Assembly (NCBI GenBank): GCA_020024735.1
Contig: JAHHTI010000005.1
Coordinates: forward strand, 1-28,918
Source: Mycoplasmataceae bacterium
GTDB lineage: Bacteria; Bacillota_I; Bacilli_A; Mycoplasmatales; Mycoplasmoidaceae
DNA length: 28,918 nucleotides
Direction of reading: 5' to 3'
Below the pieces are notes generated by a model. The model did not search any database, was not told where the DNA came from, and saw only the letters and a list, made by a program, of their open reading frames with translations. Below are positions 19,410 through 27,226 of the stretch, piece by piece. Position 1 is the stretch's first letter. Each line of letters begins with the position of its first letter. A program made the position numbers and the translations under genes.

Positions 19410-21347
19410 ATGAGTATTTTAAGTAAAATTTTTACCAAAAAGAAGTCTAATAAAACAGACGATAAAAACATTAATAATCAATCTATTCAAAAAGAAGTTG
19501 TAGTGGAAGCAGAAGCTCCAAGTAATGCTAAAAAGGTTAATGCTAGTAAGACAACAGTGGCTAAAAAAGCACCTGTTAAAGTTTCTCAACCTGCAACAAA
19601 ATCTAATTCTTCGAAAAAAGCAGCTACTAAGCCATCAACTCCTGCTAAGTCTGCTAAACCTGAAGCAAAACCTGTTGCTAAAAAACAACCTACAAAAAGC
19701 ACAACTAAATCAACTAGTCCTAAGAGTGCATCTATTAAGAAAGAAACTCCAGTAGCTAAGACTACTAAGAATGCTACTACCAAATCTACTCCTGTTAAAG
19801 AATCTAAAGCAAAAGTAGAAACAAAGACTAAAACTAGTAATAAAACAAGTAATAAGACAAGCACTGTAAAAGCAAGTCCTATTAAAGAAACAAAAGAACC
19901 AAAAGTAAAAAGTACTTCTACTAAAACTACTCCTAAAGCTCCAGAAGAAAAAAAGGTTACTAAATCAACTAAAGATGCATCAAATGAAACTGTTAAAACT
20001 TCAGCTACATCTAATAAAGAAAAACCTGTAAAAATAGCGACACCTAAAAAAGAAAAAGAAGTTGATGAACCAATTCATAACGTTGATATTAGTTTATCTT
20101 TCAACGATAAATTTATTGAAGATGAAAACACCATTAAATTTTCTTCAATGGAAATTGGTATTTTAGATTCTTCTTCAAAAAATTCTAACAACCTATTAGA
20201 AACACCTAACAAAATTATTGCAAGATTAATCCAAAACTGTAAACCAAAGAAAAAAGGGATGCCAAGAGTTTTGGAATATTCTAAGATTGAATCTGCTTTC
20301 TCTTATCTAGACTTAGAAGACGAACATATCGATGAAATTTATCGTAAGATTGAAGAAGCCGGAATTACTATTGTTGATAATTCAGCTAATTCTCAATTAA
20401 CAGAAAGATATGATTTTAATAGTGATGACTCTGATATTAATGATACTTTCAATTCTTCATCATCAAGTGAAAAAGTAGAAGACGGGGTAAAATCTTTCCT
20501 TTCCAACTTAGGTTCTTCAAAAATGTTAAAAGCTTCTGAAGAAATTGAATTAGCTAAGTGTTTACAATCTAAGGATGAAGAAATTAGAAGAAATGCTAAA
20601 AACCAATTCTTAACTTCTAACCTTAGATTAGTAACATCTATTGCAAAAAAACACTTAAATCGTGGTTTGGATATTGAAGATTTAATTCAAGAAGGTTCAA
20701 TCGGGTTAATGAAAGCTATTGATAAATATGATTGATCAAGAGGAAATAAGTTCTCTACTTATGCTACTTGATGAATTCGTCAAGCGATTACTAGAGCAGT
20801 GGCAGATCAAGCTAGAACAATTAGAGTTCCAGTACATATGGTTGAAACTATTAATAAGTTAATTAAAACTGAAAGAGCATTAATTCAAGAATTAGGAAGA
20901 GACCCAACTCTTGAAGAGCTATCGGAAAGATTAGGTGGTGCTTCCGCTGGATTCACTCCTAAGAAAATTTCTGATATTAAAAAATTGAATGTTGATCCTG
21001 TTTCTTTAGATAAGACCGTTGGTCATGATGAAGAATCACAATTTATTGATTTCATTCAAGATGAAGATATGTTGTCTCCTGAAGAATTTACTAATAAAGA
21101 ATTAATTATGGAACACATTGATGAAATCTTTAAAAAAGTTTTAACTCCAAAAGAAGAAGAAATCATTAGATCTCGATATGGTTTACCACCATACAAAAAA
21201 CCAATGACACTTGAAGAAGTTGGTTATGAACACAATTTCACTAGAGAAAGAGCAAGACAAATCGAATCAAAAGCCCTAAGAAAATTAAAACACCCTTCAA
21301 AGAGTTCTAAATTAAGAGCATTCTTACCTTCTAGCAATGATAAATAA
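19410..21347 (+). CDS. rpoD: Primary RNA polymerase sigma factor with long basic N-terminal extension
   Basis: 645 aa versus about 370 for a compact SigA. Residues about 30-217 are a Lys/Ser/Thr/Pro/Ala-rich low-complexity tail of histone-H1-like composition. Region 1.1-like sequence is at about 268-325 (IIARLIQNCKPKKKGMPRVL...). Region 1.2 begins near 360. Regions 2.1-2.4 are at about 394-477, with NLRLVTSIAKKHLNRGLDIE, DLIQEGSIGLMKAIDKYDW and FSTYATWWIRQAITRAVADQ, including TGA-coded Trp. Region 4.2, with TLEEVGYEHNFTRERARQIE, is near 595-630. The promoter-binding regions are fully conserved, so this should be the housekeeping sigma factor. AGAGGG (19400-19405) supports the start. trmK overlaps its last 11 nt. 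Confidence 0.95.
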
Positions 21348-22032
21348 GAAAATTACTTATATTGCTTCTCTTATTCAAAATGCCAATGTGGTAATTGATG
21401 TAGGATGTGATCACTGTTATTTAGCCATTGAATTGTTATCAAAACAACATTGTCATCATGTAGTTAATATTGATTTACGACCACAACCACTAGCTATTGG
21501 AGAAAAGAATTTAAAGAGATTTAATTTACTTGATAAAACAACTAATTTAGTTAATGATGGTTTAAAAGACTTATCTTTATCAGATTTACAAATTGTACCT
21601 GCTATTAATAAAATTGATTATGTAGTTATTGCAGGGATGGGAACAAATAATATTATTCATATTTTGCAAGCTAACACTTTACCAGTTGATTTTTTTATTA
21701 TTCAAACCTCAAAGAACGAATATCAGTTAAGAAATTTCTTAATTCATCACGGATATACCATTATTAGTGAATATTATTTAGAAGATGATGATATTTATTA
21801 TCCTATTATGATAATTGAGAAAAAAGCAAACCAACTAGAATATTCAAGAGAAGATTTATATTTTGGTAAAATTAATCATATTAAAGATTCTTCATCATAT
21901 TATAGAATGTTGGTTGATAGACGTAATTTTTTAGAAACTACTTATCAACATAAATGACATCAAGTCAATGCTAGATTGCAAGAAGAATATCAATTGTTAT
22001 TACAAAGGATAAAAAAATATGAAAATCAATAG
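21337..22032 (+). CDS. trmK: tRNA (adenine(22)-N1)-methyltransferase
   Basis: 231 aa, overlapping the end of rpoD by 11 nt. The SAM-binding motif VVIDVGCDHCYLAIEL is at about 18-33 (relatives read D.GsDHayL) and IAGMG is at 98-102. A polar helical C-terminal part contains DRRNFLETTYQHKWHQ with TGA as Trp. The enzyme methylates N1 of A22 in tRNA. The rpoD-trmK-nif3 order is the same as in Bacillus and many Firmicutes, which supports the call. Nif3 overlaps the last 14 nt. Confidence 0.9.
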
Positions 22033-22804
22033 TCTCTATAATTTTTTTGATACTTGTTATGATTTTAATTCACAAGATGATTGAGATCAATCTGGTTTAA
22101 TTTCCTTTGGTGGTGATAGTGAACAAGAAATTGATAGTGTAATAGTTACTTTAGACATCAATTCTGATGTTATTGATTTTGCCATTAAAAACAAGATTCC
22201 ATTAATTGTTAGTCATCATCCAATTTTAAAAAGTACATTAGAAGATCCTCTTAATCCTGCTCATGAGTTTGTGAAAAAGTTATATGAAAATAAGATTAAT
22301 GTTATTTCTATTCACACTCCATTTGATAAAGATGTTAATGGAATGAATGTGGCATTAGCACAAAAATTAGGATTAAAAAACATTAAAAGATTGAATGATA
22401 GTAAGTATGTAATGGTTGGAGAATTATATCTTCCTGCGAGATTGGATAAATATGCTAAACAAGCTGCTACATTATTAAATAGTGATTATGTCAAATATAA
22501 TGAAGTATTTAAAAATAAAAAAATCTCTAAAATTGCTATTTGTGGAGGTTCTGGTGGCAGTTTTGTAACAGCAGTCGCTGCTTCTAAAGAAGTAGATGCT
22601 TATATTACTTGTGATATGAAGTATCATACTTGGAATGATGCTTACGAACTTCGCTTACCAGTGATTGATCTAAATCATGAAATTGAAAATGTTTTTATTA
22701 ATGTGGTGGCAAAAAAAGTAAAAGATTTCTGCCCTTTTGTTAAAGTCACTCGATTTACAACACATTTGGATACCAATATAATTCAAATTAGTAAATCTAA
22801 ATAA
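22019..22804 (+). CDS. Nif3-like dinuclear metal-centre protein (YqfO family)
   Basis: 261 aa. Metal-binding residues of the Nif3 family are visible: 'PLIVSHHPI' with His66-His67, IHTPFDKDVNGMN in the place of the usual HT.lD...G.N, and a C-terminal DLNHEIENVF near residue 222. GGSGGSF (about 177-183) matches the family glycine loop. The family binds two metals and is often labelled GTP cyclohydrolase I type 2, but its real function is unsettled. It is translationally coupled to trmK by a 14-nt overlap and is the last gene of the deoA-rpoD-trmK operon. Confidence 0.88.
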
Positions 22805-22806
22805 TC

Positions 22807-22834
22807 TTGGAATTTTATTATTTTAATATATAAT
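22807..22834 (+). promoter_or_regulatory. Promoter of the infA-rpoA ribosomal operon
   Basis: TTGGAA (22807-22812) and TATAAT (22829-22834) with a 16-nt spacer. Transcription should begin near 22841, leaving a leader of about 170 nt before infA. The leader includes a small hairpin TGAAT-TTTAT-ATTCA at about 22866-22881. I see no known riboswitch in it. Confidence 0.55.
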
Positions 22835-23009
22835 ATTAATGCACTTTGTGTGTATTTTTGATTCAGTGAATTTTATATTCATGTAGTCCCAGGAAAAAAA
22901 GTATTTGGAATAATTAAAAACTTCATTGGCATTTATATTAAATAAGATAAACCATATTTTTAATTATGTTCCATAAGATTAAAAAAATCGAAGATTAAAT
23001 AGGAGCGCA

Positions 23010-23234
23010 ATGAGTAGCGATAAAAGTGATAAAATTTGTCTTAAAGGCAAGGTAAAGGAAATCAACCAAGCTGGAAGTTATGTAGTAACACTAGAAAATA
23101 ATGTTGATATCCAAGCCCATGTCTCTGGTAAAATGAGAGTTTATAAAATTAGCATTTTACCTGGTGATATAGTTGATGTGGAATTAAGTCCATATGATTT
23201 AACAAAGGGTAGAATTACCTTTAGACATTGTTAA
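23010..23234 (+). CDS. infA: Translation initiation factor IF-1
   Basis: A 74-aa single OB-fold protein that binds the ribosomal A site during initiation. 'CLKGKVKEINQAGSYVVTLE', then AHVSGKMRVYKI and LPGDIVDVELSPYDLTKGRI, are the standard IF-1 blocks, slightly divergent from the usual GKMRKN.IRIL. AGGAG is 5 nt upstream. It heads the alpha-type ribosomal operon, 10 nt before rpmJ. Confidence 0.95.
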   Translation: MSSDKSDKICLKGKVKEINQAGSYVVTLENNVDIQAHVSGKMRVYKISILPGDIVDVELSPYDLTKGRITFRHC

Positions 23235-23244
23235 TGAGGTAAAA

Positions 23245-23358
23245 ATGAAAGTAAGAGCATCTGTAAAAAAAATATGTAAGGATTGTAAAATAATTAAAAG
23301 ACATGGTGTCGTAAGAGTTATTTGCGAAAATCCTAAACACAAACAAAGACAAGGATAA
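23245..23358 (+). CDS. rpmJ: 50S ribosomal protein L36
   Basis: 37 aa: MKVRASVKKICKDCKIIKRH, then GVVRVICENPKHKQRQG. The zinc ligands Cys11, Cys14, Cys27 and His32 are all present, so this is the zinc-binding (C+) form. AGG is upstream. It is located in its usual place between infA and rpsM. Confidence 0.97.
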   Translation: MKVRASVKKICKDCKIIKRHGVVRVICENPKHKQRQG

Positions 23359-23367
23359 GGAGTTAAG

Positions 23368-23742
23368 ATGGCACGTATTTTAGGTGTAGATATACCAAAT
23401 GATAAACGTATAGTTGTTGCTCTAACCTACATTTATGGTATTGGTAGAAAACGTTCAGAAAAGATTTTAGCTGTTTCTAAAATCGATGAAAACATTAGAG
23501 CAAAAGATTTAACCGAAGAACAAATTGCATTAATTAGACAAAATGCGTCTCAATATGTTCTTGAAGGTGATTTAAGAAGAGAAATAGCAATGAACATCAA
23601 GAGAAAGATGGAAGTTGGTTGTTACGCAGGTATTAGACATCGTCGTGGATTACCGGTAAGAGGTCAAAGAACTAAGACTAATGCACGTACTAGAAAAGGT
23701 CCTAGAAAAACTGTGGCTAATAAGAAAATTGAAAGTAGATAA
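23368..23742 (+). CDS. rpsM: 30S ribosomal protein S13
   Basis: 124 aa, starting MARILGVDIPNDKRIVVALT. The helix-two-turn-helix region has YGIGRKRSEKIL. The C-terminal basic tail contains GIRHRRGLPVRGQRTKTNAR and TRKGPRKT, which contact 16S rRNA and tRNA in the head of the 30S subunit. AAGGAG precedes ATG. Normal length. Confidence 0.97.
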   Translation: MARILGVDIPNDKRIVVALTYIYGIGRKRSEKILAVSKIDENIRAKDLTEEQIALIRQNASQYVLEGDLRREIAMNIKRKMEVGCYAGIRHRRGLPVRGQRTKTNARTRKGPRKTVANKKIESR

Positions 23743-23754
23743 TAGAGGTGTAAT

Positions 23755-24120
23755 ATGGCAAAGAAGAAAAAACTTAATTTTACTGATGGTATTGCTCATA
23801 TTCATGCAACCAAGAATAATACAATCATTTCTTTATCTGATACAAAAGGGAATATCATTACTTGAGCTTCTTCAGGAACTTCAGGTTATAAAGGTTCAAA
23901 GAAAAAAACCCCTTATTCTGCTGGTGTAGCTAGTCAAAATGCAGCTAAGGTTGCTTATGACTTAGGTTTAAGAAATGTTGTTGTTAATGTTAATGGTATC
24001 GGTGCAGGTAGTGAAACTGCTATTAGAAGTTTACAAGTTGGTGGATTAAATGTTACAGCTATTAGAGATGTAACTCCTATTCCTCACAATGGTTGTAGAC
24101 CTCCAAAGAAACCAAGATAG
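23755..24120 (+). CDS. rpsK: 30S ribosomal protein S11
   Basis: 121 aa, starting MAKKKKLNFTDGIAHIHATK. Conserved S11 features include NNTIISLSDTKGNIITWASS (TGA as Trp), GYKGSKKKTPYSAG and the C-terminal TPIPHNGCRPPKKPR. It is part of the 30S platform near the E site. AGAGG lies upstream. The basic N-terminus is shorter than in most bacteria. Confidence 0.97.
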
Positions 24121-24150
24121 TGGCAAGAATATTAATTTAAGGAGAAGAAT

Positions 24151-25134
24151 ATGAAAAAATTTATTAAATATGATATTAAATTCGAACAATTAACTAAAAG
24201 TGAAGAAAACTATGCAAAGATCAAAGTTAGTCCACTTGAAAGAGGATTCGGGATTACATTAGGGAATGCTTTAAGAAGAGTATGTTTATCTAACATTCCT
24301 GGTGCTAGTATGTTTGCTATTAAAATTCCTGGAGTAACACATGAATATCAAGGAATCGATGGTGTTGTAGAAGATGTAACTAAGATTATTTTAAATTTAA
24401 AAAACTTAGTTATTAAAATTGACGAAAATGTTTATCCATATGAAGAATTATCTAATACAGCTATTGAAAAATGACCAACATTAAAAATTTCTAAAGATAA
24501 AAAAGGTGTTATTTTAGCAAGTGATATTGAAACTCCTCCTGGAATGACAATTGTTAATAAAGACTTGCACATTGCTACTTTAAATAAGGATGTAAAATTC
24601 AATTTAGAAATTTATGCAACTTCAGGTAGAGGATTCAAAACATTTAGTGCTAACAAGGAAGGAATTAATGCTTTAAGTATTATTGTAACTGACTCAAATT
24701 TCTCACCAGTTACTAACTTCACATATTCAGTAGAAGAAGTAAAGGATTCTAAATTTACTACTTACGATGAATTAACTATTGAAATTGCTACTAATGGTGG
24801 AATCAAAGCAATTGATGCATTAGCTTTAGCTGGTAAAATTTTAAATGATCATTTTGATGCATTTGTATCATTAAATGCAAAATATGAAGAAGCTATTACA
24901 CTTAAAGAAAAAGAAATTGAAACTAGAAAAGCAAATTTATCTATTCCAATTGAAGATTTAAATTTATCTGTAAGAGCATTCAATGCATTGAAGAACATAC
25001 AAGTTAATACCACTCAAGAATTAATTGAAAAAACTAGAAAAGAAATTGACGAAATTAGAAATTTAGGTAAGAAATCAGTTCAAGAAATTATTAAAGTAAT
25101 TCACGATCGTGGTTTAAAACTAAAAGACGAATAA
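24151..25134 (+). CDS. rpoA: RNA polymerase alpha subunit
   Basis: 327 aa. The N-terminal dimerisation domain holds KVSPLERGFGITLGNALRRV, the hallmark assembly motif. The C-terminal domain (about 265-327) has IPIEDLNLSVRAFNALKNI, the DNA- and activator-binding helix pair, and ends with 'IRNLGKKSVQEIIKVIHDRG'. TGA at about 24472 is Trp (IEKWPTLKI). GGAG precedes ATG 24151. Normal length and domain order, so a functional alpha is expected. Confidence 0.97.
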
Positions 25135-25156
25135 GATTTAGAAGGAGGGAGATATT

Positions 25157-25516
25157 ATGTCATACATTAATAAGCCTGGGAAAACTAGAGCATGAAGAAA
25201 TATGGTAATTAGACAACAAGTCTCTGATGTTTTAGCTTATGGGAAAATTGTTACTACAGTAACTAAAGCTAAAGAAACTCAAAGACATGTAGAAAAAATT
25301 ATTACTGTTGCAAAAAAAGATTCCATCCCTGCAAGAAGAAAAGCTGCCAGTATTTTATTAAATACTAAAGAATTAACTGCAGATGAATTAGTAAAAAGAT
25401 TATTTAAGGATATTGCTCCTAAGTATGCAAAAAGAAATGGTGGATATACTCGTGTTCTTAAATTAGGAACAAGAGCCGGGGATAACACTGAAGAAGCAAT
25501 TATTGAATTAGTATAG
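25157..25516 (+). CDS. rplQ: 50S ribosomal protein L17
   Basis: 119 aa: MSYINKPGKTRAWRNMVIRQ, with TGA as Trp. 'YGKIVTTVTKAKETQRHVEKII' and the ending GGYTRVLKLGTRAGDNTEEA match L17 near the exit tunnel. A strong GAAGGAGGGAG precedes the start. The M at 25202 is internal, since the first 15 residues are conserved in the family. Confidence 0.96.
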
Positions 25517-25525
25517 GAGACGGGT

Positions 25526-25693
25526 ATGGCAATTAAGAGAGCAATTAGATTACAATGTACAGAATGTGATAGAAAGAATTATTTATCAAGAAAAAACCAA
25601 AAAGCTAATCCTGATAAATTGTCACTAAACAAATATTGTAAATGATGTAAAAAAACAACAGTTCATAAAGAAACTAAAGATATTAAAAAATAG
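25526..25693 (+). CDS. rpmG: 50S ribosomal protein L33
   Basis: 55 aa: MAIKRAIRLQCTECDRKNYL..., ending HKETKDIKK. The two zinc pairs CTEC and CKWC (TGA-coded Trp) are present, so this is the zinc-binding form. AGGAG is upstream. Its attachment to the end of the rpoA operon is not a standard position. A terminator follows immediately. Confidence 0.95.
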
Positions 25694-25701
25694 TTTTCAA
25701 T

Positions 25702-25729
25702 AAAAGCGGATGAATGTCCGCTTTTTATT
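25702..25729 (+). terminator. Rho-independent terminator of the ribosomal/rpoA operon
   Basis: AAAAGCGGA (25702-25710), loop TGAATG, TCCGCTTTT (25717-25725), followed by a T-rich run. The stem is a perfect 9 bp with a GC core. It isolates dnaA from the operon. Confidence 0.85.
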
Positions 25730-25765
25730 TTGTTTACACCTTAGTGATTTTCTTCACAAACTTAT

Positions 25766-25774
25766 TGATATAAT
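25766..25774 (+). promoter_or_regulatory. Extended -10 promoter of dnaA
   Basis: TGATATAAT is a perfect extended -10 (TGnTATAAT), ending 9 nt before ATG 25784. Only about 2 nt of leader would remain and no Shine-Dalgarno exists, so dnaA mRNA is probably leaderless or nearly so. Confidence 0.6.
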
Positions 25775-25783
25775 AAATACATT

Positions 25784-27151
25784 ATGAATAAATTAGAGTT
25801 ATCTAAGATTACTCCTATTTGGGAGCAAATTATTAAAGATATTGAACCCCAAATTATTAATCCTAAAATTTTTGAAGAATGTTTCAAAACTTCAAAGGTT
25901 TGTGATTTTAACAACAACACAATTTACATTATGGTAAAGAGTTTTTTTGCAAAAAGTGTCTTAATGAATGATTATTACGAATTACTATTAACACATTTAA
26001 AAAAATACTTTACTTTTGACATTTCACTAAATTGTATTTTACCTGAGGAAAAAAATGTCATTAAAGTTCAAGACGGAGCAACCTTAGTTACTCAACCTAC
26101 ATCTAATTATGAAGAGACATCATTAAATCCCATTTATACTCTAGATAATTTTGTAGTAGGTGATTTTAATCGTGATGCTTATACAGCCACTACTGCAATT
26201 GTAGAAAAAATCGGTAAGGTTTATAATCCTTTATTTATCTATGGGGGAACTGGTTTAGGTAAGACACACTTAATGATGGCTTTAGGAAATAAGATAACTT
26301 CCCGTTTCCCAGAAAAAAAAGTGCGTTATGTCGAATCTGATATTTTTGCTAGACAAGTATTTAATTCTCTTAGTAAGGGAGGAAACTTTATTGAAGCACT
26401 TAAGGATGAATATAATAGTTATGATTTATTTTTAATCGATGATATCCAATATTTAATTAATAAAGAAAAAACTAATGAAATCTTCTTTTCTATATTTAAT
26501 AACTTAGTCAAGAACAATAAACAAATTGTCATTACTTCAGATAAATCCCCAGAACTTTTAGATGGATTTGAAGAAAGAATGATTTCACGTTTTAATTCCG
26601 GTTTAACGTTAAAGATTGTCAGACCCGACAATGAATCATTAAAACAAATAGTGCTACAAAAGATTGGACAAGAAAATATCGATTTTATTTTTGATGATGA
26701 AGCTATTAATGAATTAATTAAGTACTATAACCAAGATTTACGGATATTGTTAGGAATGATTAATCGTATTAATTTCCATGCTATCCAATCTTTACAAGCA
26801 AATGATGTAATTACTGCAGATTTTGTAAAAAGATACATTGCAACACAAAATATTGTGATGCCTAAATCAAATATTGTTAACCCTAAGGTGATTATTGCAA
26901 GTATATGCAAGTGATATGGAGTAAAAGAAGAATTTGTAGTAGGCAAAACAAGAATTCAAGGGATTGCTAATGTAAGACATATATGTATGTATGTTTTAAG
27001 AGAAAAGTATAATATGGGGTACAAAGATATTGGTAGTTATTTTTCCAATCGTGATCATACCACTGTTATGAGCGCAGTTGAGAAAATAAAAATTTTAATT
27101 GAAAAGGACAAAGAACTAAAAAAATACCTTGAAGACGTCCTTTTGAAATAG
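25784..27151 (+). CDS. dnaA: Chromosomal replication initiator protein DnaA
   Basis: 455 aa with all DnaA parts. Domain I is at about 1-90, followed by a short linker. The AAA+ domain begins at YTLDNFVVGDFNRDAY, with Walker A GGTGLGKT (154-161), Walker B LIDDIQYL (217-224) and the sensor/box VII region 'FEERMISRFNSGL' in place of the usual LEDRL.SRF.WGL. The DNA-binding domain IV has ANVRHICMYVLREKYNMGYK, then IGSYFSNRDHTTVMSAVEKI, close to the family signature. TGA is Trp at 26912. It should melt the replication origin. Unusually, it is not followed by dnaN, and no cluster of TTATCCACA-like boxes flanks it in the gaps at 25694-25783 or 27152-27226. Confidence 0.93.
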
Positions 27152-27157
27152 ACATTT

Positions 27158-27189
27158 TTTACAAAAAATCACAAAAATTTTTATATAAT
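27158..27189 (+). promoter_or_regulatory. Possible promoter of the lipoprotein gene
   Basis: TATAAT at 27184-27189 with TTTACA at 27158-27163 (spacing 20 nt, longer than ideal). The resulting leader is about 30 nt and includes AGGTG before ATG 27227. Confidence 0.45.
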
Positions 27190-27226
27190 AAAGAATATTT
27201 AGAATATTTTAAAGTAGGTGAATAAA

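Noticed and set aside
19525..19864. Open frames of 76 aa (+) and 92 aa (-) overlapping the start of rpoD
   Set aside because: They are shadows of the repetitive Lys/Ser/Thr codons of the rpoD extension, with Leu/Val-rich, implausible products and no ribosome-binding site.
22805..23009. tRNA, known riboswitch or T-box in the infA leader
   Set aside because: No cloverleaf with TTC arm, no AGGGTGG-like T-box sequence and no recognised aptamer core; only a small hairpin is visible.
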